A DNA stretch of 64,000 bases from Branchiostoma lanceolatum (lineage: Eukaryota > Chordata > Leptocardii > Amphioxiformes > Branchiostomatidae), in assembly GCF_035083965.1 (NCBI RefSeq), contig NC_089729.1:17038964-17102963 (forward strand), read 5' to 3'. Both the position numbers and the translations under genes were made by a program. The notes beneath the pieces are model-generated. The model was not told the DNA's origin. It searched no databases and worked only from the letters and a program-made list of their open reading frames with translations. This document shows positions 43,301 to 47,528 of this stretch, piece after piece. Each line of letters opens with the position of its first letter. Within the stretch, counting starts at the first letter, position 1.

Positions 43301-43370
43301 CCCTGATGTTCCTGCAGTGCACCAGATGCTGCAACAGGCCTCTTGATTTTGCAAAGTCCATATTCACCAT
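8721..43370 (-). CDS. Polycystin-1-like protein (LamG-WSC-PKD-REJ-GPS-PLAT-channel), complete 33-exon model
   Basis: Polycystin-1 family proteins are large receptor-channel subunits that pair with TRPP channels; the N-terminal half is extracellular and is cut at the GPS. Thirty-three exons, listed separately, join with consistent phases into 11,679 nt, about 3,892 residues. Approximate residues: signal peptide 1-43; LamG-like 50-255; WSC 260-350; seven PKD-like repeats 365-1000; REJ to about 1570; Glu-rich linkers; GAIN/GPS around 2090-2145 with the C-x-C-T-H-L-T cleavage motif; TM1 about 2170-2195; PLAT 2205-2330; loop with about 300 charged residues 2450-2740; polycystin extracellular domain and channel 3000-3378; disordered, Ser/Pro-rich tail to 3892. 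Start: the Met at 43370 gives a clear signal peptide. Vertebrate PKD1 has LRR, C-type lectin and LDL-A modules not seen here. Exact orthology (PKD1 versus PKD1L or PKDREJ) is not resolved. Confidence 0.93.
10381..10459 (-). CDS. Polycystin-like exon 32
   Basis: Seventy-nine nucleotides encoding VPTCPVPSPRTKPDVVDTKE AKGNKE. Placement rests on splice sites and phase only; the sequence is low complexity. Confidence 0.75.
10578..10730 (-). CDS. Polycystin-like exon 31 (cytosolic tail helix)
   Basis: Encodes DDVRRLKRENELTDFMIHRL KKMFRLADK (read as one chain), a basic helix following the pore, then a Pro-rich stretch. Confidence 0.9.
10826..10945. mobile_element. Foldback family F, right-end fragment
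   Basis: It carries the terminal block of the family seen whole at 49940-50314: CTGTCAGTAACGGCGCCAGA, ACCGGCGCTGAAGATCAGGG and GGAGCGATAGGGGTCCTGAT. It ends about 11 bp from the exon 30 donor. Confidence 0.8.
10957..11127 (-). CDS. Polycystin-like exon 30 (pore helix and last TM)
   Basis: Encodes ASLEMMFAILLGDVDLSWVL, the pore/selectivity segment with L-G-D, then LLTFILALVLVIVNMFLAIL, the S6-like helix. The acceptor touches a transposon tail; a foldback element ends next to the donor. Confidence 0.95.
11131..11690 (-). mobile_element. Retroelement 3' tail(s) and unassigned intron sequence
   Basis: A (GTCAA)n tail followed by AAAGTTTATTACACAACGAT at 11131-11180 looks like the reverse strand of a LINE/SINE 3' end. 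The rest of the intron to 11998 shows no exon; its origin is uncertain. Confidence 0.45.
11999..12960 (-). CDS. Polycystin-like exon 29 (polycystin domain and TM7-10)
   Basis: Encodes HCTMPVVMRTTVPECNVDYS, AWLDKYTRAVFVEFSLYSPS (the W-L-D-x-x-T-R-A-V-F-x-E motif) and four membrane segments to HFTVIFFVIFLAYCQVTYLL. FLTLLRFN matches the channel signature. Confidence 0.96.
13134..13308 (-). CDS. Polycystin-like exon 28 (start of polycystin domain)
   Basis: Encodes MHTADGMWTWAEEVLLPNLY ... GTVRLRQLRIIP, with the R-L-R-Q-x-R motif of the extracellular polycystin (TOP) domain. Confidence 0.92.
13405..13775 (+). mobile_element. tRNA-derived SINE (family 2)
   Basis: A box-A-like TGGCGCAATCGGTAAGG near 13420 is followed by a degenerate box B. 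The body has GGTGTGAATGGGTACCTGAC, and the tail is ATAAACCATTATTATCATTA. It lies in a polycystin intron. The box motifs are SINE-like rather than a functional tRNA. Confidence 0.7.
13869..14089 (-). CDS. Polycystin-like exon 27 (TM6)
   Basis: Encodes PPKQERLRSAREVRIKELKM, then ALHLAFLAVIITVSLYNRGG and HRSVTNTFLENRQFKE, as in the pre-channel helix of polycystins. Confidence 0.93.
14207..14360 (-). mobile_element. Retroelement 3'-end fragment
   Basis: TGATTTGATTTATTGAAATT then GTGGGCCACAGGCAGC and its near-inverse GTCGTGGCCCAC. The TTTATTG start resembles a reversed polyadenylated LINE/SINE tail. Low-certainty class. Confidence 0.4.
14603..14738 (-). CDS. Polycystin-like exon 26
   Basis: Encodes VVVMAALVSLIVKKSDEEET followed by an acidic loop to PDRNTQ. 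The donor C|GTTTGT is the weakest join on this side but fits the phase of exon 27. Confidence 0.8.
14764..15005. mobile_element. MITE family C (TTAA-flanked, GCCCCTGTCACA termini)
   Basis: TTAA at 14764 and 15002 flanks GCCCCTGTCACACTTGTGCG on the left and CGCACAACTGTGACAGGGCC on the right, which are inverted repeats. Confidence 0.75.
15000..16110. repeat. Degenerate long-period tandem repeats
   Basis: Motifs recur every 120-250 bp: GATAACTCG-like, TTGATGGATCTTNATGAT-like, GGTAGGTA, AAGGTCAAGTT and ACAGTACTGNAGCGGACTTT. These are diverged copies of one unit across the intron between exons 25 and 26. No coding sense. Confidence 0.65.
17440..18000 (+). pseudogene. LINE endonuclease-domain remnant
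   Basis: Short translatable blocks read VDVFCFVETFLNGQ, FRADRNGTGGGVMTV, DIYKPHSLPEAALIDRL and TDHDMVCV, which are the EN-domain landmarks (E-T-W-L, R-G-G-G, S/T-D-H-x-x-V) of non-LTR elements. Frameshifts and stops break it. Confidence 0.65.
18328..18616. repeat. 65-bp direct duplication enclosing a copied 160-bp segment
   Basis: 18328-18392 is repeated at 18552-18616. Between them, 18393-18551 is almost identical to 14908-15069, including part of MITE C's right end. Confidence 0.9.
18819..19997 (-). CDS. Polycystin-like exon 25 (TM3, long charged loop, TM4-5)
   Basis: Begins STLVVLPVNLLVVNIFRKLR (TM3), then about 300 polar residues rich in Glu, Lys, Ser and Thr, then FLLPHWFLWIAYVLVYGGAM and SQWLVTFLMSFFQDALVVQP (TM4-5). 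The intracellular loop sits where PKD1 also has a long loop. Acceptor CCTTACAG, donor GTAAGT. Confidence 0.93.
20157..20470 (+). mobile_element. tRNA-derived SINE (family 1), full-length
   Basis: The head has box A TGGTGTAATGGTCTGC and box B GGTTCAAGCCCC with tRNA-like spacing. The body includes ACACTCCACTGCCAGTGGAA and GATGGGCACCGCCCC, and the tail is TTTTAACTTTTTAACT. Sited in the intron between exons 24 and 25. Confidence 0.85.
20778..20963. mobile_element. GC-rich foldback, family D copy 1
   Basis: ATGCTACGGTCACATTTC with CCGGGGCCCGGCCGGG on the left is mirrored by CCGGGTGCCGGTTAGGAAAT and GTGACCCTAGCAT on the right. It ends about 13 bp from the exon 24 donor. Confidence 0.7.
20977..21162 (-). 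CDS. Polycystin-like exon 24 (TM2 region)
   Basis: Encodes VLSRPTRSTFTRVQRASCCL LLLFTSMITS in frame, matching the R-P-x-R-S-x-F-T-R-x-Q-R motif before TM2 of PKD1 proteins. Confidence 0.93.
21214..21717. mobile_element. MITE, related to family C (TTAA side)
   Basis: TTAAGCCGGCGTCACAA (21214) is mirrored by TTGTGACGGGGGCTTTA (to 21717). The interior holds many CGGCCGA/TCGGGCGA inverted motifs. Confidence 0.65.
21738..22043. mobile_element. GC-rich foldback, family D copy 2
   Basis: It begins ATGCTTAGGTCCCAATTGG, contains GGCCCGGCCGGGAC, and ends ACCGGTGCAAATGAGGCCGT then AGCAT, resembling 20778-20963. Confidence 0.5.
22137..22296 (-). CDS. Polycystin-like exon 23
   Basis: Encodes SYFFCGQWLAVEEGDGVVER ... 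NMTDGHLWMS, the cytosolic stretch after PLAT. The donor GTTCGT is chosen because it gives HLWMS-VLSRP in frame. Confidence 0.9.
22440..22680 (-). mobile_element. Retroelement tail with (TCAAG)n
   Basis: (TCAAG)n followed by TTAAAGCCTTTATTTTCTTT, then GCCACATGGCCACTTTTCAA. It resembles the 11131 tail and probably represents the reversed 3' end of a LINE or SINE. Confidence 0.5.
22712..22872 (-). CDS. Polycystin-like exon 22 (PLAT, second half)
   Basis: Encodes VFDRGSVNNFLLSLPRCLGN and LQYLRIWHDNSGKGRNASWF, the conserved PLAT segment, then LDKIIITDLQTEKR. Confidence 0.95.
23216..23632. mobile_element. MITE family B, copy 1 (TTAA-flanked)
   Basis: TTAA at 23216 and 23629 flanks AGGAGTCCTAAACTCCAGAA and GGAGTTTAGGACTCCT. 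It lies in the intron after exon 21, about 13 bp from the donor. Confidence 0.85.
23646..23816 (-). CDS. Polycystin-like exon 21 (PLAT, first half)
   Basis: Encodes WGVSPLIDNDIRHSYHYQVA, VYTGMRKDAGTRSN and RRLDDKGKK, the start of the PLAT/LH2 barrel. A MITE ends about 13 bp past the donor GTACTC. Confidence 0.93.
23817..24891. other. Two polycystin introns (23817-24176, 24408-24891)
   Basis: Only exon 20 interrupts this AT-rich stretch. I see no mobile-element termini or other feature in these introns. Confidence 0.55.
24177..24407 (-). CDS. Polycystin-like exon 20 (GPS cleavage site and TM1)
   Basis: Encodes TTKCLCTHLTSFGSDFVVPP with the HL|T autocleavage site, and the first membrane segment APVFSTVLSIIGLYFIVVGL followed by the basic ARRADRKD stop-transfer. 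Confidence 0.95.
24892..25007 (-). CDS. Polycystin-like exon 19 (start of GPS)
   Basis: Encodes PPEEDPPGSNLTVRVATFTS, then GCRYWDTHTEMWRQTGCR, the Cys/Trp half of the GPS motif. Confidence 0.92.
25371..25526 (-). CDS. Polycystin-like exon 18 (GAIN)
   Basis: Encodes MWAVDDTTAADMLQTW ... FIPDTAHLQKGTYYLGLQAR. The start of the exon and its acceptor are duplicated in the upstream intron (25527-25725). Confidence 0.88.
25494..25725. repeat. Tandem duplication over the exon 18 acceptor
   Basis: GTCGTCCACGGCCCACATGT with TCTGTAAAAACACAGGTTGG (25507-25546) recurs as GTCATCCACGGCCCACATAT at about 25619, followed by the same intron sequence. The unit is about 115 bp and includes the 3' splice site and the first codons of exon 18. 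Confidence 0.88.
25943..26153 (-). CDS. Polycystin-like exon 17 (GAIN)
   Basis: Encodes FTELTFPWLKIFSVTFRVPT ... VHVLVYPEDPTVTLTVYLRR, like the GAIN 'HVHFYP'-type strands of PKD1. Acceptor TTTGAACAG, donor GTATGA. Confidence 0.88.
26300..27400. repeat. AT-rich interspersed repeat blocks with TTATGCAAAT motifs
   Basis: The motif TTAATTATGCAAATNAG, often paired with CATTTGCATAAT, recurs at about 26375, 26470, 26605, 26720 and 27210. The right side has the 'ATCCATCCAGGCGTTCTCGA' type end found in other repeats. No exon is accepted in this 1.6 kb intron. Confidence 0.6.
27510..27817 (+). mobile_element. tRNA-derived SINE (family 1), second copy
   Basis: TCCCTGTGGTGGTGGTCTGC, ACACTCCACTGCCAGTGGAC and GATGGGCACC match 20157-20470. 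Box B is damaged. The tail reaches to within about 3 bp of the exon 16 donor. Confidence 0.82.
27821..27991 (-). CDS. Polycystin-like exon 16 (GAIN)
   Basis: Encodes VLAMPKNPHSYVDSAALVKS ... GTELLMRDLRDEVAIELSN. A SINE ends about 3 bp beyond the donor GTAGTT. Confidence 0.9.
28095..28427 (+). mobile_element. Interspersed element G (AC microsatellite, terminal hairpin), copy 1
   Basis: Order of blocks: AGTTCTGCTGCAGTGCCAAG, CGAGTTATGCTGACTACAAT, (AC)n, then ATCTCCATTTCATGGAGAT, a perfect hairpin. Copies 35777-35999 and 36385-36643 share the order and orientation. Confidence 0.8.
28284..28338. repeat. (AC)n microsatellite
   Basis: Uninterrupted AC dinucleotide repeat inside element G; imperfect AC/GC/AG repeats continue to about 28400. 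Confidence 0.97.
28456..28704 (-). CDS. Polycystin-like exon 15 (GAIN)
   Basis: Encodes AKIVAQQALAAVENVASTLF ... MRTISGTFFLPEQDVMF ... GVLVDSK in phase 0. Donor GTACAT. Confidence 0.9.
28853..29073 (-). CDS. Polycystin-like exon 14 (acidic insert)
   Basis: Encodes DLIGGLGNVLQASVLPVEGI, then a strongly acidic linker ending NVEEVIRKRRTV. Acceptor CCCTGTAG, donor GTAAGG. Confidence 0.85.
29207..29580 (+). mobile_element. LINE 3' end fragment
   Basis: Frame blocks KAVEDEIHFISNCPFNDRKR and TYHNFQTFTDEKKT match the C-terminus of another fragment at 54430-54650 ([20 protein letters not shown]). A 3'UTR ending TTGCAAATGAAATTATCATT with an ATT tail follows. Confidence 0.75.
29887..29986 (-). CDS. 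Polycystin-like exon 13
   Basis: Encodes LTVVDVLTDMVSALSNFATE and DETDTDDVRNAAN, continuing the GAIN helices after the minisatellite intron. Donor GTGAGT. Confidence 0.9.
30068..31573. repeat. 22-bp-period minisatellite (about 68 units)
   Basis: The core unit is GCGCGGGGGTACGGACACTT plus TT, repeated head to tail across 1.5 kb with variants such as CACGG, GGAGG and GGGAATACGG. After 31390 a 48-bp derivative carrying GCATCATCATGGGGTACAGA appears four times. No unit contains a stop in any of six frames. It lies in the polycystin intron between exons 12 and 13. Confidence 0.97.
31616..31756 (-). CDS. Polycystin-like exon 12
   Basis: Forty-seven codons, MRSSLVQKLSDSSKSIGGVQ ... TQRTDEVNEGSQ, between ATTCCAG and GTACAA. 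It lies directly upstream (in gene direction) of the minisatellite intron. Confidence 0.88.
32005..32126 (-). CDS. Polycystin-like exon 11 (charged coiled-coil-like linker)
   Basis: Encodes TAVRVVTEGKTEEDLARERE followed by Glu/Gln/Arg-rich sequence to LKTKRVE. The phase matches both neighbours. Confidence 0.82.
32215..32724. mobile_element. MITE family B, copy 2
   Basis: AGGAGTCCTAAACCCCAGAG at the left (flanked by TTAT instead of TTAA) and GGAGTTAAGGACTCCT with TTAA (32721) at the right. Confidence 0.8.
32801..32984 (-). CDS. Polycystin-like exon 10 (Glu/Thr-rich linker)
   Basis: Encodes VEKAEKEISQLETEEDQERD and then a Thr-rich run (TETLITTENTTTLNMTTL). It is low complexity and likely O-glycosylated. 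Acceptor GTTTCAG, donor GTAAGT. Confidence 0.8.
33340..33542. mobile_element. Foldback element (TACGCCAAAAATGATTACTC termini)
   Basis: The left end TACGCCAAAAATGATTACTC with AAGCAACTGGATAAGATTT is the inverse of the right end AAAATCTTATCCAGTAGCTT with GAGTAATTATTTTTGGCGTA. A related end lies at about 18617-18705. Confidence 0.8.
33622..33783 (-). CDS. Polycystin-like exon 9
   Basis: Encodes VYPEPIVNLTSTLEEVVGGA ... QAATQLIVSVASLLNSGGDD, the helical start of the GAIN region. The acceptor is AGTCCAG (or GCCGAG six bases upstream), and the donor is GTGAGT. Confidence 0.88.
33784..34478. other. Polycystin intron 8, no clear element
   Basis: About 690 bp with a short CTCGGCCTAGTCT / AGACTAGG hairpin near 34060. 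Nothing else is recognised. Confidence 0.5.
34479..34765 (-). CDS. Polycystin-like exon 8 (REJ)
   Basis: Encodes GYALATPFQIRCKNWRDESD ... SFIPPTPFELGPKKD ... SADVIIPVK. The donor is either a GC donor (AAG|GCAAGT, phase 0) or a GT donor four bases later (CAA|GTAAAC); both fit an acceptor of exon 9. Confidence 0.85.
34892..35062 (-). CDS. Polycystin-like exon 7 (REJ)
   Basis: Encodes TTNPSLVLKGGSLVGGRWYR and FRLTGKQ..., ending PPYGGSCDVTPKSG, the conserved REJ 'PP-GG-C' segment. Confidence 0.92.
35237..35409 (-). CDS. Polycystin-like exon 6 (REJ)
   Basis: Encodes CDINCMSKMNPSRDYQLTST, then CLTCVDGLSTYYTWQIFYLQ, a Cys-rich REJ segment. Acceptor CTCCATAG, donor GTACGC. Confidence 0.9.
35558..35758 (-). 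CDS. Polycystin-like exon 5 (REJ)
   Basis: Encodes TLDNGGCYGTG... through TFWFFANMTYVFRIRVTKDD and PPELIIR. The donor AG|GTCAGA is chosen over a later GT because only it keeps the phase with exon 6 (IIR-CDINC). Confidence 0.88.
35777..35999 (+). mobile_element. Interspersed element G, copy 2
   Basis: AGTTCTGCTGCAGTACCAAG, TTGAGTTATGCTGACTACAG, a short CA-rich block and ATCTCCATTTTTCATGGAGA, same order as copies 1 and 3. Confidence 0.8.
36385..36643 (+). mobile_element. Interspersed element G, copy 3
   Basis: GCACGTCCAGGTCAAAAGAT, AGTTCTGCTGCAGTACCAAG, (AC)n and TCTCCATTTTTCATGGAGA. It ends about 38 bp from the exon 4 donor. Confidence 0.82.
36681..36816 (-). CDS. Polycystin-like exon 4 (REJ region)
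   Basis: Encodes DKGGLQYVWFCRRGHEKFPM and a Thr/Glu-rich continuation, in phase with exons 3 and 5. Acceptor TATCGCAG, donor GTGAAC. Confidence 0.88.
36915..37050 (+). mobile_element. SINE fragment (family 2-like head)
   Basis: A box-A-like TGTGGCGTAACGGCACGG, then GGCTGCCCGTGCAATTCCAA, ending in an AAATAAATAAATAAAAT tail. Confidence 0.55.
37359..40163 (-). CDS. Polycystin-like exon 3: WSC domain and seven PKD-like repeats, start of REJ
   Basis: This 2,805-nt exon is by far the largest. It begins with a WSC domain (LGCHKR..., CRHACGRGGYV, CSCTSDAM, CGGKEDYSVYR). PKD-type repeats follow about 88 residues apart, with core motifs FYIRFGDD, CWLSYEDG, FWLAMGND, LVWDIRGS, CQISFGDG, TRWSFGDG and ILWDFGDG. 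The last third enters the REJ region. Acceptor CCAACAG, donor GTGCGT. Confidence 0.95.
40380..41021 (-). CDS. Polycystin-like exon 2: LamG/concanavalin-like domain
   Basis: Encodes a ~200-residue LamG-type jelly-roll domain: GIIGSAIYLNGREQYLDLGE, FSVAVWIKPGNKTKERSFLL, WVHILFTWRVDLGLTLYVDG and VIVDELSFW are typical strands. Acceptor TGATCTAG, donor GTAAGC. Confidence 0.9.
41022..43237. other. Polycystin intron 1
   Basis: A 2.2 kb intron containing the foldback at 41547-41789 and otherwise no exon I can support. It may carry regulatory sequence, but none is identifiable by eye. Confidence 0.6.
41547..41789. mobile_element. Foldback MITE (GCCTGCTCATGNCGTCACAA termini)
   Basis: GCCTGCTCATGCCGTCACAA with TGAACACGGCAGCCTG on the left is mirrored by the right end, whose reverse complement reads GCCTGCTCATGACGTCACAA then TGAACATGACAACCG. 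The inverted repeats are about 60 bp. Confidence 0.85.
43238..43370 (-). CDS. Polycystin-like exon 1: start and signal peptide
   Basis: ATG at 43370 opens MVNMDFAK..., followed by a basic stretch and the hydrophobic core TGLGLLLLAVAHMAVGAG. A donor G|GTACGG ends the exon. The codon split joins to exon 2 as Gln-Gly-Thr-Ala-Gly. Confidence 0.85.
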
Positions 43371-45513
43371 GCGCTGTACCTACTATACATTCATGATAAA
43401 CAAATATCAAACCATGGAATCGGTTTTTGTCAGGGAAATACACTGGTCCAAGGCAGAAAATTGAAGCCCACTTGCAAATTTTGTTTCTCTTCATTCGCCG
43501 TGCCCGGTGTTTGGATGTCGGCTCTTGATCTCCTGATCAACTTTCTATGATCTATATCAAAGCATTAGCATATTGTTTCCATCGTTTCTACCTAACATCA
43601 GTCCATCTCTGAAAGAATGTCAACGGCTGACATTTGGGATGATCTTTCCTGGATGTCAATTCATCATCAGATAACAGTCTGCGTGTGTGCCACATAGACT
43701 GGTTTGTGTTATATCCTTTTTATCTTTCTATCTACACTTTTATATCAATGACAGAGAAACGATCACGGTATTTATATGATGTGTACATTATTCTATTACC
43801 CAATGTGGCAAGGCGAAGCAGTTTATATAGCCCTGAAAATCACATTGGCTGAACATTAAACTTAAGAGCTTAAAATTACATATTTTTTCTTCTGAATTCT
43901 TATTTGCTACTAGTATGATTAAACACCCAAGAGGTAGTGCGCGACAAAAAAGTGACGAAAGGGTTTTGAGGGGCAGGGTTTGAGTTCACATTTCTCATAA
44001 TGTACTTCGAACTGATATTAGATACTAGCATGTCTGGAAAGCGTATGAATTGGTGTGTTTTTGGTAAAAATTGCGTTTCGGTCCGAGCCGTATTTTCGGA
44101 TATCCATCCGCGTTGATAGAGAAATGTCCCTTGGCCTGAAATTGACCTTTGTTGCGTTCTGTGGGTGATGCTGACATGCCTCATGCCGTGGATCATAAAA
44201 TGAATTGAAGTACAGACTAGAACTACTAGTCCTAGAATTTTCTTTATAATTGGCTCGATTATAAACTAGGTTTTCCTCTTTCTGACAACATCAGTGGTTA
44301 CTGCTGCAACATCTTTTTCTACGAGTTTTATCCTACGCAAAAATGCCAAATACCAAAATTAGAGAGGTTGAAGAAACAAAACTCAGTCGGTCTTGTAGCG
44401 GAAGGGATAGGCTTTCGCCCAATACACAGTTGATTTACTTCGGAATAATTCCTTGGAAGAGACAGTAGCTAGACTTGAGGGTGCGCAGCCTCCGATTGAA
44501 ACCCCAAATAAACTGGGGTGTGCTCCCTTATAATTAGCCTGCTGCTTAGAAGAACACGGAGCAAATATGCCATGTCCAACGTGAAGCTAGACAGGTGATT
44601 ACAAGGCCATTTAAAGGACCGCGTTGCAGTGAATTCACTTAGCATAATACTCTAGGAACAATTAACTCACATACAGTATGAAACAAAGAAGTACATTTCG
44701 ATTGGTTTCGTACTACAGTCCCGACTGTGGTAAATGTTTCCGTGTAGAGTCCATTCCAAGTCACCACAAGGGTCTTTAAGTGATATTTGTAATTAGTTTT
44801 AATTGATTTGAATAAAAGAATATCTAAGTCACAATAATTAAAAAAAAATTGAATATGAAAATTTGCATTTTTTAAAATCCAATTAGATGTTTTAGAAACA
44901 TTTTGAAGGGGACTGCACAAAAATATCTTTATTTGGAATATTTTGCAAATACAGTTGCATACATTTAGAAGACTGGAAGATGATAGCTGATATTTCAATG
45001 GTAGCAGGATAGTAACTAGCATGACTAAATCATGCTTGTAGCAGCCTGCCCATTGGCCAGGCCTGCAGACTGTGAGAGGTCGTGTAACAGGGTGAAGACT
45101 ACCAATTCCTGGCCCCTATACTTTCAATGGTAGACATATAAGGAAAGGGCTGTCAAAAGTCACCTACCTGAAGTTTAGGTCATGGAAAACTCACATTGGC
45201 AGCGTAGTCTGACCTCTAAAGTGTCAATCTACTGAGTTTCGCCGATTTTCCACCGGCGCAAAGTGGTGAAATTCTATCAAAACATGACGAGATGACCTTT
45301 GACCCCCCTTGACAAGACCTGATCACATCCAAACTACACCTATTTCAAAGTGTACCGGACACTTCAAACACGGCTAAAACCCTGTTTTTCTAACTAAATG
45401 AAATAGCAACAACCCTTACCTGTCAATTCCAGCTCAAAAACACCAACATTTCCAACAAAGAGCCCTCCTACAGCTACTTTTAAATAGCATATACATGCGG
45501 TTTCTGTCTGGCA
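43371..45513. other. Intergenic region upstream of the polycystin gene
   Basis: About 2.1 kb between the polycystin start codon and the 3' end of the first dehydrogenase gene, both on the minus strand. It presumably contains the polycystin promoter and 5'UTR, but I see no TATA box or repeat that I can defend. Confidence 0.5.
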
Positions 45514-46374
45514 TTAAAATGGACCCTCTGCGCATGACTGTAATGGTGAACTTTGGCCAACACAGAGCACCTCTGCAATTTTCAGGTGCTCTCCCGTAGT
45601 GAACGGACAGGCGTCGCTGCAGAGCAAGCACACGGCCTCCGCAACCTCCTCGGGCGCTGTTAGGCGACCGCCAGGGTACCACTTCGGATCTAGTCGCTCC
45701 CGAAAATCTGGTGGCGACTGTTCCCAAAGGCGATCTCGCATGGGGGTAGCAGTGAGCCCTGGGCAGACGGCGTTCACACGTATCCCCTCCTTGGCGTACT
45801 CCACTGCGGCTGTCTTGGTGAGACCCAGGACGGCCCACTTGGACGCGCAGTAGGGGCTGAGGTACTTACAGGGGAGCAGGCCTGACAAACTGCTGGCATT
45901 GACGATACTGCCCCGCATCCCGCGGAAGCGGCACACGTCCGGCTTCTCGGCCCATTTAGCTGGGTCGCTCATGACGGGCTCCTGCTGCAGCATCTGTGCG
46001 ATCTCGTACTTGAGACACAGCCACACGCCTTTGGCGTTCACGCCCATGACGCGGTCAAACGCGTCCTCGGGCGACTCCACGATTCTACCCGAAGCCCCCA
46101 AGATCCCGGCACCGTTAAAGGCGCAGTCGATCCGCCCGAAGTGCTGAACCGCCGCAGTTACCATGGTTTCCACGCTTGTCGCCAGGGTAACGTCCACCTG
46201 GACGGCGATGCCCGGTGTTTTGAGCATGCGCAGTGTCTCCTTCGCGCTCGGCTCGTTGATATCAGCCACCACACAGCTGTACCCCAGCTCAGCAAACCTG
46301 ACGGCCGTGGCACGACCGATGCCGCTCCCGCCTCCCGTTACCAAGGCAACGGGCGTTCGTGTGTTGGTTGCCAT
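45514..46374 (-). CDS. Short-chain dehydrogenase/reductase, copy 1
   Basis: Classical SDR that would reduce or oxidise a carbonyl/hydroxyl using NAD(P)(H); the substrate is unknown. It is an uninterrupted frame of 286 codons from the MATNTRTP start (Met at 46374). The cofactor motif is TGGGSGIG (residues ~14-21), then a NAG-like FNGAG, catalytic Ser in GSIVNASS, and Tyr/Lys in YCASK. Asp in VVADINEP after beta-2 suggests NAD preference. The C-terminus (EHLKIAEVLCVGQSS...) departs from copy 2 (EHLKIAGGL-stop) and reads into unrelated sequence. Copy 2 lies inverted at 50546-51358; their upstream sequences are also alike. An upstream in-frame Met at 46425 exists but MATN is shared with copy 2. 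Confidence 0.9.
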   Translation of the reverse strand: MATNTRTPVALVTGGGSGIGRATAVRFAELGYSCVVADINEPSAKETLRMLKTPGIAVQVDVTLATSVETMVTAAVQHFGRIDCAFNGAGILGASGRIVESPEDAFDRVMGVNAKGVWLCLKYEIAQMLQQEPVMSDPAKWAEKPDVCRFRGMRGSIVNASSLSGLLPCKYLSPYCASKWAVLGLTKTAAVEYAKEGIRVNAVCPGLTATPMRDRLWEQSPPDFRERLDPKWYPGGRLTAPEEVAEAVCLLCSDACPFTTGEHLKIAEVLCVGQSSPLQSCAEGPF

Positions 46375-47528
46375 GGTTACAGATGTACACCTAGAGAACA
46401 GAATGGTACTTGAATGAAATATCATTGAATGTTTCTTTGCACTTGTGATAAAGATGTATGATACAAATGCGTTCTGAAAGATTCGGTACTGACATCATGT
46501 CGACATGGAAACTGACTAGCTAGAGTTCCGCGACCTCATAGCTCCGCAAAATGGCGTTAACCTTTACAACTGACATCTTCTAATGTTCTAATTGATTATG
46601 CAAATAAGATTGTCATTTTCACGAAGTGTCCCAAATAAGAAAAATTGTTTAAAGTATGAAAATCTTATCTCAACAAAGAAGGCTATTGTAGCATTTTTCA
46701 AGTTATTATACAAATTAGGCCCTGATTTGCTTAATACATGTCTAATGATGTTCACCTTGTTAAACGCTTGTTGAATTCCAAACGCCGCAAGCATGAAATT
46801 CCATCATTGACTATGGTATTAAAGTATTTTCACATTACTTAAATTAGGTCTTCATTTGCATGATTATTCGATCTATTGGTGTTCCTCTCTTTTTCAGTTA
46901 CATATTGTACCAATTATGCAAATTAGCTCATTATTTTCATGATTAGCATCTTATGTCAATCATCACTATACCAATCGTCATCACGATCTGTTAACCAAGC
47001 CCATCTTGATTTATTCTCCTTCAGATTCTCAAACAAAATCGGCGCCTGTAGTTTCTACAGCCAATAGCTGTTATGGGCTCCAAATCTTCACCACTTTTTT
47101 TCGAGCCCAGGACCTATCTATCTGAAACTACAAGACTATTGCCTGCCCAGAACACGAGATATACAACCTTACAAAAGTGATAGGAGACTGATAATTTCCG
47201 ATCATTTTTTCAATTGCAACGCCTCCCAACATTCTAAATATCATGAGAGTCCATCCACGACTTCTCGAGTTATGCTGCTCACAGATACACATACCCGAAA
47301 ACATGAGCGTCTTGATGAAATTTATAACATGACATAGCAAGGACAGTAACGAGATTAGCTTTCTAGATAAAGCACCACAAAGTCGTACAAAGGTCACAAA
47401 CAGTAGTGCACATCTGCTAAACGTCCCACAAAACTCGGTGCTAGAACTTGAACTATTTTATGAAAATTGATCATTGGCCTTATGTGTGAAAAATGGCGGG
47501 GAGACACTGTTACAAGACTATATCACCT
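46375..47528. repeat. Spacer between the SDR copies, left part: promoter homology and AT-rich repeats
   Basis: 46380-46510 is homologous (inverted) to 50405-50545 upstream of SDR copy 2. 46590-46990 carries TTATGCAAAT-type repeats like 26.3-27.3 kb, and 47190-47300 a CGAGTTATGCTG-type repeat end. Confidence 0.6.

Noticed and set aside
43900-45022. Open frames of 98 and 127 codons in the intergenic region
   Set aside because: No domain, no splice partners, AT-rich composition; length is compatible with chance.
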